Assembly (NCBI RefSeq): GCF_003950325.1
Contig: NZ_PXZH01000006.1
Coordinates: 52,283-116,282, forward strand
DNA length: 64,000 bases
Direction of reading: 5' to 3'
Source: Vagococcus humatus
Lineage (GTDB): Bacteria; Bacillota; Bacilli; Lactobacillales; Vagococcaceae
Shown: in pieces, positions 6,954 to 21,109 of the stretch
Numbering within the stretch: the first letter of the stretch is position 1
Layout: each line of letters opens with the position of its first letter
The notes under the pieces: model-generated
Told to the model about the DNA's origin: nothing
Seen by the model: only the letters and a program-made list of their open reading frames with translations
Databases searched by the model: none
Made by a program: the position numbers and the translations under genes

Positions 6954-7730
6954 CTAATCAAGTAGTTGGTAATGTTTTAAACCATGAATAATTCCACCAT
7001 CAGTATTCTTTTTTGTGACAAAAGTAGCAATATCTTTTAAGTGTTCTACTGCATTTCCCATAGCGATTTTATAGTCACAAGCATGGAATAAATCTAAGTC
7101 ATTAGGACCATCTCCAAAAGCATAGGTTGGAACTCCTTCAAGACCGCTATTTTTCAAGAATTGTTTGACACCTGTTCCTTTTGAATTACCTTTTTTAATC
7201 ACATCAATAGCAAATGGACCATTTCTAAAGTAAGTAAAGTCAGGCAGAGCTTGATGGTACTGCTCATCTTGATCTTCGCCAATAATTAACATCATGTTAA
7301 CATCTTGATGCTCATAAAAGGTTGGATCTAAGGGAGGCAACCCTGAATTGATATAACTGTAACATTTTTTAGCAGCATCAGAATAACCAGATAAATAAAT
7401 GTTGTTTGGATTATAAAAAGCTAACTCTTGTCCTAGCTCTTGAGTTTTCTGATGTAGTTTTAAACAAGCGTCTTTTGAAAAAGTATCTGAAAAAATTCTT
7501 TCACCTTCATAAGTGACCACCTGACCATTCATCGTTACAGAAGATTTTATTCCTGTTTGGTTTAAAATAGATGTTATTTCTAGATTTGTTCGCCCAGTTG
7601 CGATAACAGGTATGACATGGTTGCGATATAACTCTTGCATTGAATTAGCAATTTCTTTAGTAATTTTAGAATGGCCATCTAATAATGTCCCGTCTAAATC
7701 AAAAAAGGCAATTCCTTTGATTTCTTTCAT
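6954..7730 (-). CDS. Cof-type HAD phosphatase
   Basis: This 258-residue cytosolic protein has the HAD motif I DLDGT with nucleophile Asp11 and acid/base Asp13. Motif II follows as ATGR near residue 44, and motif III/IV as a Lys then GDGPNDLDLF near residue 207. The large inserted cap identifies the Cof/IIB subclass, which removes phosphate from sugar phosphates, nucleotides or flavins; the actual substrate cannot be read from sequence. The start follows TAGGGAG. It stands alone, between ssrA and a two-component system, with its own terminator. Confidence 0.85.
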   Translation of the reverse strand: MKEIKGIAFFDLDGTLLDGHSKITKEIANSMQELYRNHVIPVIATGRTNLEITSILNQTGIKSSVTMNGQVVTYEGERIFSDTFSKDACLKLHQKTQELGQELAFYNPNNIYLSGYSDAAKKCYSYINSGLPPLDPTFYEHQDVNMMLIIGEDQDEQYHQALPDFTYFRNGPFAIDVIKKGNSKGTGVKQFLKNSGLEGVPTYAFGDGPNDLDLFHACDYKIAMGNAVEHLKDIATFVTKKNTDGGIIHGLKHYQLLD

Positions 7731-7923
7731 ATTAAAAACTCCCTATTTCATTTAATCGTTCCTATCTTAACAAACTATTGCTTGAATAGCCATGATTGTG
7801 AAATAAAAAAGAGCGATATAATTTTGATTAAATTTTTTAATATCGTCTATATAATTGTTTAAACTCATGTATAATAAGGATTGAACACTAGTTAACTAAC
7901 TTAGAACTAAGGGGGCTACTCTT

Positions 7924-8646
7924 GTGCATATTTTAATGATTGAAGATAACGAATCTGTTTCAGAAATGATGCAAATGTTTTTTTTAAGTGAAAATTGGGA
8001 AGGGACATTTGCTTATGATGGACAAGAAGGATTGGATTTATTTTTAGAAAAACCTGAATATTGGGATATGATTACATTAGATCTTAATCTTCCAACTAAA
8101 GATGGGGTAACGGTTTGTCGAGAAATTAGAAAAGAGTCTAAAACGGTACCGATTATTATGTTAACAGCGAGAGACTCAGAAAGTGATCAAGTTATAGGGT
8201 TAGAAATGGGAGCCGATGATTATGTGACAAAACCCTTTAGTCCTTTAACTTTAATTGCTAGAATGAAAGCTCTCCATAGACGTGCAGAATTACTAGATAC
8301 AACGAAAGGGTCTGTTGATTCTGAAATTGAAACCTACGATATTCAAACGGATCATTTTTGTATGAATACTAAAACAAGGGAAGCTTATTTAAACAAGCAA
8401 TTAATAGAAGGATTAACGCCTAAAGAATTTGACTTACTATATACGTTAGCTAATAAACCTAGACAGGTTTTTTCAAGGGAACAATTACTTGAGTTAGTTT
8501 GGGGATATCAGTATTTTGGCGACGAGCGGACAGTAGATGCCCACATTAAAAAGTTGCGACAAAAAATTGAAAAAGTTGGACCGCAAATTATACAAACAGT
8601 TTGGGGAGTCGGCTATAAATTTGATGACTCTGAGGCAGGAGAATAA
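7924..8646 (+). CDS. OmpR/PhoB-type response regulator
   Basis: The 240-residue protein has a receiver domain (residues 1-120) with acidic pocket Glu7/Asp8, phosphoacceptor Asp53 in ITLDLNLP, the conserved Thr in MLTARD and the Lys in VTKPF. A winged-helix DNA-binding domain follows (about 140-235; LTPKEFDLLYTLANKP, then VDAHIKKLRQKI). The start is GTG 7924 behind AAGGGGG. It overlaps the histidine kinase by one base, so the pair is cotranscribed. Targets are not deducible from the window. Confidence 0.9.
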   Translation: MHILMIEDNESVSEMMQMFFLSENWEGTFAYDGQEGLDLFLEKPEYWDMITLDLNLPTKDGVTVCREIRKESKTVPIIMLTARDSESDQVIGLEMGADDYVTKPFSPLTLIARMKALHRRAELLDTTKGSVDSEIETYDIQTDHFCMNTKTREAYLNKQLIEGLTPKEFDLLYTLANKPRQVFSREQLLELVWGYQYFGDERTVDAHIKKLRQKIEKVGPQIIQTVWGVGYKFDDSEAGE

Positions 8647-10064
8647 TGAAGTACTTGTTTCAACAAATGATTGCTTTCTGGACGATTATTTTAACGATTT
8701 TAGTGATTGTGGGAGTTTCCTTTACCCAGTTTACTAAACAAACAGTATTAAGTAGTACCTATACACAATTGACTGGGTATGCTGAAAATATTGTAACGGA
8801 TATTCAAACAGAGCCTGAAAGATTATTATCTGATATTCGGGCCACTGAAACTGTGCTACAAAAACAAAATGTTAATTTGTTTTTATTAAATATGCACCAA
8901 AGAATTGAATTTCCAGAAGAAATTCGTGGAAGTTCAGCTCAATTTATCCCTAAAAAATCTTGGAATGAAGCGATTAGAGGTCAAGTGGTTCAAAATAGAC
9001 TAGATGTAGAGCTTTCTAAAAAGAAAACGCAGGTTGCAGTTATTTTGTATCCAGTTGTGATTGGTAGTGACCCTCTTGGAGTGTTGGCAGTCGTCCAACC
9101 ACTAAGTACTCTAGAGCGGAGTTTACAGATGTTAACCGATAACTTATTTAAAGGTTTTTTAATCTCGAGTATTATCGCTCTTGTTTTCAGTTATTTTATT
9201 GCTAAGTTTCAAGTGAACCGAATTAATCGCATGAAAAAAGCGACGAAAGAAATTTCACAGGGAAACTTTGATGTGAAAATCCAGATTAATGGAACAGATG
9301 AGTTAGATGAGCTAGCAGGCGATTTCAATAAAATGACTCAGGCATTAAAAGAATCTCAAGAAGAAATTGAAAGACAAGAAGATAGACGTCGCCAGTTTAT
9401 GGCAGATGTCGCTCACGAAATGAGAACGCCTTTAACTACGATTAATGGCTTATTAGAAGGGATTGCTTACCACGCTATCCCACCTGAACAAGAAGAAAAA
9501 TGTATTAGCTTAATGCGTAACGAAACCAATCGGTTAATTCGGCTAGTTAATGAAAATTTGGATTATGAAAAAATACGAAGCAATCAAATTCATTTAGCCA
9601 TTCAAAAAATTGATGCAACGAAGACCTTACAAAATATAGTGATTCAATTAGAAGGTAAAGCTCAAACATCTCAAAATGAACTAGTTTTTACTGGAGATGA
9701 GGGGATCTTTGTTTACGCAGATTATGACCGTTTTGTCCAAGTGGCTATGAATATTATTCAAAATGCTATTCAGTTTACTGAAAATGGGCGGATAGAAGTA
9801 TCGGTGTATGAAGCTGCGGAAGGAATCACAATGAAAATTTCAGATACAGGTATTGGTATGTCAGAAGAAGAAGTCAGAAATATTTGGGAAAGATACTATA
9901 AAGTAGATCCTTCTAGGAAAAATACTAAGTACGGAGAATCAGGATTAGGCTTGCCTATTGTCCAAGAGATTATTCGGTTACATCACGGAAAAATCGAGGT
10001 CGATAGTCAACAAGGAGTTGGAACTACCTTTTATGTGACTTATCCAAAACAAGAAAAAGAGTAA
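8646..10064 (+). CDS. Membrane sensor histidine kinase
   Basis: Partner of the regulator upstream. The 472-residue protein has TM1 at about 8-28, an extracellular sensor region 30-165, TM2 168-188, HAMP 188-242 and HisKA with phosphoacceptor His257 (ADVAHEMRTPL). The HATPase domain has N box NIIQNAIQF, G1 DTGIGM, F box and G2 GLGLPI. The extracellular region has no recognisable ligand-binding signature beyond a PAS-like size. It most resembles VicK/ResE-type kinases in layout but lacks an internal PAS domain. A terminator follows immediately. Confidence 0.88.
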   Translation: MKYLFQQMIAFWTIILTILVIVGVSFTQFTKQTVLSSTYTQLTGYAENIVTDIQTEPERLLSDIRATETVLQKQNVNLFLLNMHQRIEFPEEIRGSSAQFIPKKSWNEAIRGQVVQNRLDVELSKKKTQVAVILYPVVIGSDPLGVLAVVQPLSTLERSLQMLTDNLFKGFLISSIIALVFSYFIAKFQVNRINRMKKATKEISQGNFDVKIQINGTDELDELAGDFNKMTQALKESQEEIERQEDRRRQFMADVAHEMRTPLTTINGLLEGIAYHAIPPEQEEKCISLMRNETNRLIRLVNENLDYEKIRSNQIHLAIQKIDATKTLQNIVIQLEGKAQTSQNELVFTGDEGIFVYADYDRFVQVAMNIIQNAIQFTENGRIEVSVYEAAEGITMKISDTGIGMSEEEVRNIWERYYKVDPSRKNTKYGESGLGLPIVQEIIRLHHGKIEVDSQQGVGTTFYVTYPKQEKE

Positions 10065-10091
10065 AAGAAAGTTGTTCTTTTACTCTTTTTC
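10059..10091 (+). terminator. Terminator of two-component operon
   Basis: GAGTAAAAG / CTTTTACTC with a 9-base loop and T run; the left arm overlaps the kinase stop codon. Confidence 0.8.
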
Positions 10092-10192
10092 TTCAGGTTA
10101 CACGCATAAAATACTTGGCTTCCTGCTATACCTTCTAAGCAATTTTTGTTACACTAACCAATAAGATAGACTAATTAAAAGGAATGAATAGG

Positions 10193-10468
10193 ATGGAGAA
10201 AAATTATAATTACCCGCTGGATATGGACTGGTCACATGCCGAGTTAATGAAAGTAATGGCTTTGTGGCAAGGAGTAGAAAAAGCCTATGAAACAGGAATA
10301 AGTCAGGCTGATTTTATGGCTCTTTACCGAGAATTTAAAACAGTTGTGAAAAGTATTGGGGAAGAACGTCAATTAGGTAGAGAATTTGAAGAAGCTTCAG
10401 GTTACTCACTCTACCGAGTTGTTCAGCAAGCTAAAAATACTTCAGGCAAAGTGAAAATGCAAGATTAG
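10193..10468 (+). CDS. UPF0223 family protein
   Basis: The 91-residue protein matches UPF0223 (YktA type): it starts MEKNYNYPLDMDWS, has a helical middle, and ends with the family signature FEEASGYSLYRVVQQAK. The function of the family is unknown. I prefer ATG 10193 because AAGGA is then about eight bases upstream; an ATG nine bases earlier has no spacing to its Shine-Dalgarno. It precedes the inositol-phosphatase-like gene by 11 bases, the usual arrangement in Bacillota. Confidence 0.85.
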   Translation: MEKNYNYPLDMDWSHAELMKVMALWQGVEKAYETGISQADFMALYREFKTVVKSIGEERQLGREFEEASGYSLYRVVQQAKNTSGKVKMQD

Positions 10469-10479
10469 GGGAATGGTGG

Positions 10480-11256
10480 ATGATGGAGGAAAAACTAGTT
10501 TCAAAAGTAAAAGATTGGATAGCTGTAGCCACAGCTTTAATCAAAGAACGGCTAGAAGAACCTTTAGATGTAGAAAGAAAATCCAATTATTCAGATTTAG
10601 TCACCAATGTAGATAAAGAGGTCGAAAGCTTTTTTGTTCAGCAAATTCGTAAAGAATTTCCTACTGATAAAATATTAGGAGAAGAGGGCATGGGCGGAGA
10701 GCCTGTGACTGATTTTAGCGGTCGTGTTTGGGTGATTGATCCAATTGATGGTACATTAAATTTTGTCAAACAACAAGAGAACTTTTGCATTATGATTGGC
10801 ATTTATGAAGACGGAAAACCAGTCTTAGGATTTATTTATGAAGTGATGAAAAAAGAACTTATTTGGGGTGGCCCTCAAGTGGGAGTCTTTATAAATGATA
10901 CAGAAATAAATCAAATCTCAACAGATTCCCTAAAAGACTCATTGGTTAATGTAAATACGATGATGTTTCTCCAAAATGACTGTCATACTCAAGAGATTGG
11001 GTTAACAAGCTTAGGAGTAAGAATGTGTGGGTGTGCTGGCATTGGCTTTAAAGATACCTTGTTAGGTCGTCACCATGTGTATATTTCTTATTTACAACCT
11101 TGGGATTATGGTGCTGGTTTAGTATTAGCAGAAACTTTAGGATTTGTGACAATTGGATTAGATAACAATAAATTAGATTTGAAGAAACGTGTACCTGTAT
11201 TGGTAACTACACCAATCATTTATCAAGAATTACAAGAAACTTACGAGGAATTATAA
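10480..11256 (+). CDS. Inositol monophosphatase family protein
   Basis: The 258-residue Mg-dependent phosphatase carries the family metal sites: GEEG (67-70), DPIDGT (Asp87 and Asp90) and WDYGAG near residue 207. Family members hydrolyse inositol phosphates, fructose-1,6-bisphosphate or nucleotide 3'-phosphates (PAP); the substrate here is open. Two consecutive ATGs occur at the start; I took the first. It is coupled with the UPF0223 gene and followed by typA, a conserved neighbourhood in Enterococcus and Bacillus relatives. Confidence 0.85.
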   Translation: MMEEKLVSKVKDWIAVATALIKERLEEPLDVERKSNYSDLVTNVDKEVESFFVQQIRKEFPTDKILGEEGMGGEPVTDFSGRVWVIDPIDGTLNFVKQQENFCIMIGIYEDGKPVLGFIYEVMKKELIWGGPQVGVFINDTEINQISTDSLKDSLVNVNTMMFLQNDCHTQEIGLTSLGVRMCGCAGIGFKDTLLGRHHVYISYLQPWDYGAGLVLAETLGFVTIGLDNNKLDLKKRVPVLVTTPIIYQELQETYEEL

Positions 11257-11293
11257 AATTATTGAGAAAATACTATTTTCTGAAAACTTTTCC

Positions 11294-11323
11294 TTGTTTT
11301 TCTCCTAGTTTTCTTGGTATAAT
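11294..11323 (+). promoter_or_regulatory. Promoter of typA
   Basis: TTGTTT, 18-base spacer ending TGG, perfect TATAAT (11318-11323), giving an extended -10. About 60 bases of leader precede the gene. Confidence 0.65.
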
Positions 11324-11386
11324 TAAAAGTCGGTGAAATTCAATTGAAGATACTGTGTTGTGTGTCAAAAGTGAGGAGAATAAACA

Positions 11387-13234
11387 TTGAAATTAAGAGA
11401 AGATATTCGAAATATTGCGATTATAGCCCACGTAGACCATGGGAAAACGACAATCGTAGATGAGTTATTAAAGCAGTCTGATACGCTAGATGCCCATGTT
11501 AACCTACAAGAACGTGTGATGGACTCTAACGATATTGAAAAAGAACGTGGTATTACTATTTTATCTAAAAATACGGCTATTAACTACAAAAATACTAAAA
11601 TCAACATTATGGATACACCGGGACACGCGGATTTTGGTGGCGAAGTAGAACGTATTATGAAGATGGTTGATGGGGTATTACTAGTTGTTGATGCATACGA
11701 AGGAACTATGCCTCAAACTCGTTTTGTTTTGAAAAAAGCGTTAGAACAAAAATTAACTCCTATCGTAGTTATTAATAAAATTGATAAACCTTCAGCTCGC
11801 CCTCAAGAGGTTGTAGATGAAGTATTAGAATTATTTATTGAATTAGGTGCCGATGATGATCAGCTAGAATTCCCAGTTGTTTATACATCTGGTATAAATG
11901 GAACTTCTAGTTTATCAGAAGACCCTAAAGATCAAGAAAAAACAATGAATCCTGTTTTGGATACAATTATTTCACGTATTCCAGCTCCTATTGATAACAG
12001 TGATGAGCCTTTACAGTTCCAAGTATCTCTATTAGACTATAATGAATATGTTGGACGTGTAGGGATTGGACGTGTGTTCCGTGGAGCGATTAAAGTAGGA
12101 GACCAAGTTTCTTTAATGAAATTAGACGGTTCTGTTAAAAACTTCCGTGTAACTAAATTATTTGGTTTCTTTGGTTTGAAACGTGTTGAAATTGAAGAAG
12201 CAAAAGCAGGAGAATTAATTGCAGTCTCTGGTATGGAAGACATTTTCGTTGGGGAAACAGTAACTCCTGTAGACCATCAAGATGCTTTACCTATTTTGCA
12301 TATTGATGAACCAACGTTACAAATGACATTCTTAGTTAATAACTCTCCATTTGCAGGTCGAGAAGGAAAATATGTAACAGCTCGTAAAATTGAAGAACGT
12401 TTGTTAACTCAATTACAAACAGATGTGTCATTAAAAGTAGATCCAACTGACTCACCTGACGCTTGGATAGTATCTGGTCGTGGGGAACTTCATTTATCTA
12501 TTTTAATTGAAAACATGCGTCGTGAAGGTTTTGAATTACAAGTGTCACGTCCTAAAGTAATTGTAAAAGAATTTGATGGCGTTAAATGTGAACCATTTGA
12601 ACGAGTTCAAATTGATACACCAGAAGAATATATGGGAAGTGTTATCGAATCTTTAAGCCAACGTAAAGGTGAAATGCAAGATATGATCCATACAGGTAAT
12701 GGACAAATGCGTTTAGTTTTCTTAGCCCCTGCTCGTGGTTTAATCGGTTACCGAACTGAATTCATGTCTATGACACGTGGTTACGGTATTATGAACCACA
12801 CATTTGATTCTTATTTACCATTATTAGCTGGTACAATCGGCGGACGCCGCAACGGAGCTTTAGTTTCAATTGATACAGGTAAAGCTACTACTTATAGTAT
12901 TATGAGTGTAGAAGAACGTGGAACAGTTTTTGTTGAACCAGGAACTGAAGTTTATGAAGGTATGATTGTTGGTGAAAATAGTCGCGAACGAGATTTAACA
13001 GTTAACATTACTCGTGCAAAACAAATGACTAACGTTCGTTCTGCAACGAAAGACCAAACATCAGTGATTAAGAAACCTAAGACGTTAACTTTAGAAGAAT
13101 CATTAGAATTCTTAAATGATGATGAATATTGTGAAGTAACACCTGATAGCATTCGTTTACGTAAACAAATTTTACATAAAAACGAACGTGAAAAAGCAGC
13201 TAAGAAGAAAAAAATGGCTGAAGACGATAAATAA
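11387..13234 (+). CDS. typA: GTPase TypA/BipA
   Basis: The 615-residue translational GTPase has P-loop AHVDHGKTT (about 14-22), switch [13 protein letters not shown], and NKID. EF-G-like domains II, III and V follow, then the BipA-specific C-terminal domain ([15 protein letters not shown]...). TypA binds the ribosome and aids 50S assembly and growth at low temperature. The start is TTG 11387 behind GTGAGGAG, and the length is normal for the family. It is followed by its own terminator and then by a cold-shock gene. Confidence 0.97.
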   Translation: MKLREDIRNIAIIAHVDHGKTTIVDELLKQSDTLDAHVNLQERVMDSNDIEKERGITILSKNTAINYKNTKINIMDTPGHADFGGEVERIMKMVDGVLLVVDAYEGTMPQTRFVLKKALEQKLTPIVVINKIDKPSARPQEVVDEVLELFIELGADDDQLEFPVVYTSGINGTSSLSEDPKDQEKTMNPVLDTIISRIPAPIDNSDEPLQFQVSLLDYNEYVGRVGIGRVFRGAIKVGDQVSLMKLDGSVKNFRVTKLFGFFGLKRVEIEEAKAGELIAVSGMEDIFVGETVTPVDHQDALPILHIDEPTLQMTFLVNNSPFAGREGKYVTARKIEERLLTQLQTDVSLKVDPTDSPDAWIVSGRGELHLSILIENMRREGFELQVSRPKVIVKEFDGVKCEPFERVQIDTPEEYMGSVIESLSQRKGEMQDMIHTGNGQMRLVFLAPARGLIGYRTEFMSMTRGYGIMNHTFDSYLPLLAGTIGGRRNGALVSIDTGKATTYSIMSVEERGTVFVEPGTEVYEGMIVGENSRERDLTVNITRAKQMTNVRSATKDQTSVIKKPKTLTLEESLEFLNDDEYCEVTPDSIRLRKQILHKNEREKAAKKKKMAEDDK

Positions 13235-13242
13235 TAATAACT

Positions 13243-13276
13243 AAAACCATCTGACTTAAGGTTAGATGGTTTTTTT
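13243..13276 (+). terminator. Terminator of typA
   Basis: AAAACCATCT.AC / GT.AGATGGTTTT with T run. Confidence 0.8.
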
Positions 13277-13522
13277 GGGGATAAAAAACAAACCGTTTTC
13301 AAAAACAATAGATTTTTCTTTAAATCAGCAGAAAAAAGATAAAAAAATCGGTCAATTTTTGTTATGATATTGAAGTTGTTAGTAAAGTGAAGTATAATAA
13401 ATAATGTAATGAAATGGCTTTTACAATCGGATTGAAAAAATTGCTTTCTGTAATTGTTTTTCGGACGATTTTTGTAAAGGAAATGGATTTACCAAGAAAA
13501 ACATAATGGAGGCAGTTTTTAC

Positions 13523-13723
13523 ATGGAACGCGGAAAAGTAAAATGGTTTAATAATGAAAAAGGTTTTGGCTTTATCGAAGTAGATGGGAAAGATGACGTA
13601 TTCGTACATTTTTCAGCTATTCAAGGAGACGGGTTCAAAACATTAGAAGAAGGACAAGACGTAGAATTCGCTGTTGTTGAAGGCGATCGTGGACCTCAAG
13701 CAGCAGAAGTTGTAAAATTATAA
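13523..13723 (+). CDS. csp: Cold-shock protein
   Basis: The 66-residue single-stranded nucleic acid chaperone shows RNP1 KGFGFIEV and RNP2 VFVHFSAI and the full CspA/CspB length. The start follows TGGAGG. The 13380-13522 region upstream is an untranslated leader of about 140 bases with several self-complementary stretches, as is usual for cold-shock mRNAs that fold differently with temperature. The perfect palindromic terminator after the gene should give a very short monocistronic mRNA. Confidence 0.95.
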   Translation: MERGKVKWFNNEKGFGFIEVDGKDDVFVHFSAIQGDGFKTLEEGQDVEFAVVEGDRGPQAAEVVKL

Positions 13724-13748
13724 GAGTCCTTATAGCTATTATAACTTT

Positions 13749-13783
13749 AAGCACCTTTCGTTTAAACGAAAGGTGCTTTTTCA
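13749..13783 (+). terminator. Terminator of csp
   Basis: AAGCACCTTTCGTTT directly followed by its reverse complement (13749-13778) and a T run; a perfect 30-base palindrome. Confidence 0.9.
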
Positions 13784-13839
13784 TTTGATTAAAGACCAGT
13801 CTTTAGACTTTTTTTAGAGAAGTTTAAAATAGAATTTGC

Positions 13840-13845
13840 TATAAT
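13840..13845 (+). promoter_or_regulatory. Promoter -10 of pcrA
   Basis: TGCTATAAT, an extended -10 with consensus hexamer, 35 bases before the pcrA start; the -35 is poor. Confidence 0.5.
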
Positions 13846-13879
13846 GGAGAAGATGTAAAAAAAGAGAGGACGTTGTAAA

Positions 13880-16123
13880 GTGACAACCAGACAATCCTTA
13901 CTAGCAGGAATGAATCCAAAACAAACAGAAGCAGTTCTTCATACGGACGGCCCACTTTTAATTATGGCGGGAGCTGGAAGTGGTAAGACTCGAGTGCTTA
14001 CTCACCGTATTGCTTATTTAATCGAAGAAAAAGGCGTTAATCCATGGAATATTTTAGCGATTACTTTTACTAATAAAGCAGCTAAAGAAATGAGAGAGAG
14101 AGTTAGTCGTTTATTAACTACTGGTGGAGAAGAGGTATGGGTTTCAACTTTTCACGCTATGTGTGTTAGAATTTTACGACGAGATGTTGACCGGATTGGT
14201 TATAATCGTAACTTTACAATTTTAGATAGCTCAGAGCAATTAACGTTAATGAAACGTATTGTAAAAGAGCAAAATATTGACTCGAAAAAATTTGATCCTA
14301 GAAGTATTTTAGGAAGCATTAGTCAATCGAAAAATAAACTAATGACACCAGAAGACTTTAGTGAATTTCAAGGTAGCTATTATGACCGTATTGTAGGACA
14401 GTGTTATGAAGCCTATCAAAAAGAGTTACATACTAATCAGTGTATGGATTTTGACGATTTAATTATGCTTACTATTCGCTTATTCCATCAAGAGCCAGAA
14501 GTATTAGCCTACTATCAAACTAAGTTTCAATATATTCATGTAGATGAGTATCAAGATACTAACCATGCTCAATATATGTTAGTTAATATGTTAGCTGCTC
14601 ATTTTAAAAACTTATGTGTCGTTGGAGATGCTGATCAAAGTATTTATGGCTGGCGTGGGGCAGATATGCAAAATATTTTAGATTTTGAAAAAGATTATCC
14701 TAGCGCTCAAGTTATTTTGTTGGAGCAAAATTATCGTTCCACTCAAACGATTTTATCTGCAGCCAATCAAGTCATTGAAAATAACTATAATCGGCGAGAT
14801 AAAAAGTTATGGACAGACAACCACTCTGGTGAAAAAATCACTTATTTTAGAGGAGATAGTGAGCGAGATGAAACTCGCTTTGTGGTATCTGAAATCCAAA
14901 AACAAATGAGAGAACACCAGCGGGCATATCATGAATTTGCAGTACTTTATAGAACCAATGCTCAATCTCGAGTGATTGAAGAGATGTTACTAAAAGCCAA
15001 TATACCTTACAAAATGGTAGGAGGTCATAAATTCTATGACCGAAAAGAAATTAAGGATATCCTAGCTTACTTAAATCTTTTGGCTAATCCTGTTGATTCT
15101 ATTAGTTTTGGAAGAATTATCAATACACCTAAACGAGGCATTGGACCTACTTCTGTTGAAAAGTTACGTCAATTTGCCAATGTGCAGGAGTGGTCATTAT
15201 TAGAAGCCTCTCAAAACGTTTCATTAGCTAATATTGGCGGAAAAGCTGGCCGAGAGTTAGCTCATTTTGGTGATATGATTGAAGATCTTAGTCGAATGAT
15301 TACGTATTTAAGTTTAACTGAATTAACGGAGCAAGTACTAGAAAAAACAGGCTACTTAGAGGAGTTGAGAAACCAAGCGACTCTAGAAGCTGAAGGACGA
15401 ATTGATAACTTAAATGAATTTTTAACGGTGACACAAGAATTTGATAAACGCTTAGAAAAAAATGAAGAAGAAATTAATCCTGAAGATAAATTGACGGTAT
15501 TTTTAAATGATTTAGCATTAGTTTCTGATTTAGATAATTTAGAAGAAGAGTCTTCCCAAGTGACTTTAATGACTTTACATGCAGCGAAAGGTCTTGAGTT
15601 TCCAGTTGTTTTCTTAATTGGATTAGAAGAAGGAATTTTTCCTTTATCTAGAGCAATCCTAGAAGAAGATGAATTAGAAGAAGAAAGACGTTTAGCTTAT
15701 GTGGGGATTACACGAGCGGAAGAAAAATTATATGTATCCAATGCTAAATCTCGGATGTTGTACGGTCGGACACAGTATAATAAACCTTCTCGCTTTATTG
15801 AAGAAATCGATCAAACTCTTTTAGATGCAGAAACGTCCCATCAAGAAAATACTTACCAGACTAAGCGAAGCACCATGTCTTATAGTCAACCTAAGTACCA
15901 GTACACACAACCTAGACAAACGAAAGTTTCAAGTAAGAAAGCGACAGGAGCCGATCAATTGGCTTGGCATGAAGGAGATAAAGTCACACATAAAAAATGG
16001 GGAGTAGGAACGATTGTGCGAGTAGGGGGTACCGCTAAAGATATTGAGTTAGATGTGGCCTTCCCAGCTCAAGGTGTGAAAAGACTTTTAGCTGCCTTCG
16101 CTCCGATTACAAAGGTAGATTAA
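13880..16123 (+). CDS. pcrA: ATP-dependent DNA helicase PcrA/UvrD
   Basis: The 747-residue SF1A 3'-5' helicase used in repair and in rolling-circle plasmid replication. Motifs: Q-motif LNPKQTEAV type, Walker A GAGSGKT, motif II DEYQDTN, motif [16 protein letters not shown], motif [13 protein letters not shown], motif [14 protein letters not shown]. The C-terminal tail (about 675-747) is the RNA-polymerase-binding Tudor-like domain ([12 protein letters not shown]). The start is GTG 13880 behind AGAGAGGA. It precedes ligA by 19 bases, as in other Bacillota. Confidence 0.97.
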   Translation: MTTRQSLLAGMNPKQTEAVLHTDGPLLIMAGAGSGKTRVLTHRIAYLIEEKGVNPWNILAITFTNKAAKEMRERVSRLLTTGGEEVWVSTFHAMCVRILRRDVDRIGYNRNFTILDSSEQLTLMKRIVKEQNIDSKKFDPRSILGSISQSKNKLMTPEDFSEFQGSYYDRIVGQCYEAYQKELHTNQCMDFDDLIMLTIRLFHQEPEVLAYYQTKFQYIHVDEYQDTNHAQYMLVNMLAAHFKNLCVVGDADQSIYGWRGADMQNILDFEKDYPSAQVILLEQNYRSTQTILSAANQVIENNYNRRDKKLWTDNHSGEKITYFRGDSERDETRFVVSEIQKQMREHQRAYHEFAVLYRTNAQSRVIEEMLLKANIPYKMVGGHKFYDRKEIKDILAYLNLLANPVDSISFGRIINTPKRGIGPTSVEKLRQFANVQEWSLLEASQNVSLANIGGKAGRELAHFGDMIEDLSRMITYLSLTELTEQVLEKTGYLEELRNQATLEAEGRIDNLNEFLTVTQEFDKRLEKNEEEINPEDKLTVFLNDLALVSDLDNLEEESSQVTLMTLHAAKGLEFPVVFLIGLEEGIFPLSRAILEEDELEEERRLAYVGITRAEEKLYVSNAKSRMLYGRTQYNKPSRFIEEIDQTLLDAETSHQENTYQTKRSTMSYSQPKYQYTQPRQTKVSSKKATGADQLAWHEGDKVTHKKWGVGTIVRVGGTAKDIELDVAFPAQGVKRLLAAFAPITKVD

Positions 16124-16127
16124 CTAA

Positions 16128-19252
<3,125 letters not shown>

Positions 19253-19254
<2 letters not shown>

Positions 19255-19293
19255 AAATAGATGAGGAAAGAGTTCGTCTCTTTCCCTATTTTT
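19253..19293 (+). terminator. Terminator of pcrA-ligA-camS
   Basis: AAAAATAG...GGAAAGAG, loop TTCGT, CTCTTTCC..ATTTTT. Confidence 0.8.
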
Positions 19294-19340
19294 ATGGTAA
19301 AATAGTTGTTGATAGTTTTCATAGAAAGAAGGGAAAATAA

Positions 19341-19640
19341 ATGAAAGAACAAGATATTCAACATGTAGCAAAACTTTCAAAGCTTTCTTTGTCACAAGAT
19401 GACTTACATCAGTTTACAAGTCAATTGACAGACATTGTTCATATGGTAGAACGTTTAAATGAAGTAGATACAGAAGGTGTAGCAGTTACCGCTAATGTTG
19501 TCCATGATATAAATGTCATGCGTGAAGATGTAGCAGTAAAAGGAACAGATCGTGATTTACTTATGACCAATGTGCCAGAACATGAAGATGGCTTTATTAA
19601 AGTTCCAGTAATTATTGATAACGGGGAGGCTGGCGCGTAG
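19341..19640 (+). CDS. gatC: Asp/Glu-tRNA amidotransferase subunit C
   Basis: The 99-residue GatC ([16 protein letters not shown]..., MREDV) wraps around GatA and stabilises the GatCAB complex, which converts Glu-tRNA(Gln) and Asp-tRNA(Asn) to the amide forms. The start follows GAAGGGAAA. Its stop codon overlaps the GTG start of gatA by one base. Confidence 0.95.
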   Translation: MKEQDIQHVAKLSKLSLSQDDLHQFTSQLTDIVHMVERLNEVDTEGVAVTANVVHDINVMREDVAVKGTDRDLLMTNVPEHEDGFIKVPVIIDNGEAGA

Positions 19641-21109
19641 TGACTAAATGGTATGATAAATCTGTTGAAGAACTTCATGACTTATTAGTTAAGAAGGAAA
19701 TTACTGCAACAGAACTAACAAAAGAAACATTTAACCGTCTAAAAGAAACAGAACCAAAAATTGATGCCTTTTTAGCGTTAAATGAAGAAAAAGCTTTAGA
19801 ACAAGCTAAATTAATCGACGAAAAAGGAATTGCTGCAGAAGATGTTTTAGCAGGGATTCCAATTGGGATTAAAGATAATATTGTTACTAAAGGTTTACGC
19901 ACAACTGCTGCAAGTAAAATGCTTGAAAATTTTGATCCTATTTATGATGCAACAGTTATGTCAAAATTATATGACAAACAAATGATTCCTGTAGGGAAAC
20001 TAAATATGGATGAATTTGCTATGGGAGGCAGTACTGAAAATTCTGCATTCAAACCAACTAAAAACGCTTGGGATCAAAGAAAAGTTCCTGGTGGCTCATC
20101 AGGTGGTTCTGCAGCTGCTGTTGCAGCGGGACAAGTTCCTGTTTCATTAGGTTCAGATACTGGTGGTAGTATTAGACAGCCAGCTGCTTTTAACGGCATT
20201 GTTGGGATGAAACCTACATATGGACGAGTATCTCGTTTTGGTTTAATTGCATTTGCTTCAAGTTTAGACCAAATTGGGCCATTGACTAGAACTGTTCGGG
20301 ATAATGCTCTTGTTTTAGAAGCCATTAGTGGACAAGATGAGCGTGATAGCACAAGTGCTAGTCATCCAGTTGCTAACTATGTTGCAGATATCGATGCAGG
20401 AGTTAAAGGCATGAAATTGGCAGTGCCAAAAGAATTCATGGGAGAAGGAGTCGAGGCTGGTGTACGTGAAAGTGTTCAAGCCGCTATTGAAAAATTCCGT
20501 GAATTAGGTGCTACAGTAGAAGAAGTAAGTCTACCTAATATCGCTTATAGCGTGGAAGCTTATTATATTATTGCCTCTTCAGAAGCTTCTTCTAACTTAC
20601 AACGTTTTGACGGGATTCGTTACGGGTACCGAGCAGATGATTGCCAAAACTTAGAAGAGGTTTATATTAAAACACGTTCTGAAGGATTTGGGGATGAAGT
20701 AAAACGTCGGATTATGTTAGGAACTTTTAGTTTAAGTGCTGGTTATTATGATGCTTACTTTAAAAAAGCTGGACAAATTCGGACATTGATTAAAGAAGAA
20801 TTCCTATCTGTACTGAAAGAGTATGACCTAATTATTGGGCCAACTGCTCCAACAGTAGCTTATAACTTAGGTGAAAATATCAAAGATCCATTAACTATGT
20901 ACGCTGCGGATATCTTAACTATTCCAGTTAACTTAGCAGGACTTCCTGGTATGTCCATTCCATGTGGTTTATCAAATGGCTTACCAGTTGGACTACAAAT
21001 TATCGGTTCTTATTTTGATGAAAAAACTATGTATCAAGCAGCTTATGCGTTTGAACAAGGAACAGAGTTTCATAAACTACAACCAGAGATTTTAGGGGGG
21101 AACAACTAA
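19640..21109 (+). CDS. gatA: Asp/Glu-tRNA amidotransferase subunit A
   Basis: The 489-residue amidase-signature enzyme supplies ammonia from glutamine. The Ser-cis-Ser-Lys triad lies in the GIPIGIKDN and [15 protein letters not shown] motifs, followed by [16 protein letters not shown]. The GTG start overlaps the gatC stop and the stop overlaps the gatB start, so the three subunits are translationally coupled. Confidence 0.97.
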   Translation: MTKWYDKSVEELHDLLVKKEITATELTKETFNRLKETEPKIDAFLALNEEKALEQAKLIDEKGIAAEDVLAGIPIGIKDNIVTKGLRTTAASKMLENFDPIYDATVMSKLYDKQMIPVGKLNMDEFAMGGSTENSAFKPTKNAWDQRKVPGGSSGGSAAAVAAGQVPVSLGSDTGGSIRQPAAFNGIVGMKPTYGRVSRFGLIAFASSLDQIGPLTRTVRDNALVLEAISGQDERDSTSASHPVANYVADIDAGVKGMKLAVPKEFMGEGVEAGVRESVQAAIEKFRELGATVEEVSLPNIAYSVEAYYIIASSEASSNLQRFDGIRYGYRADDCQNLEEVYIKTRSEGFGDEVKRRIMLGTFSLSAGYYDAYFKKAGQIRTLIKEEFLSVLKEYDLIIGPTAPTVAYNLGENIKDPLTMYAADILTIPVNLAGLPGMSIPCGLSNGLPVGLQIIGSYFDEKTMYQAAYAFEQGTEFHKLQPEILGGNN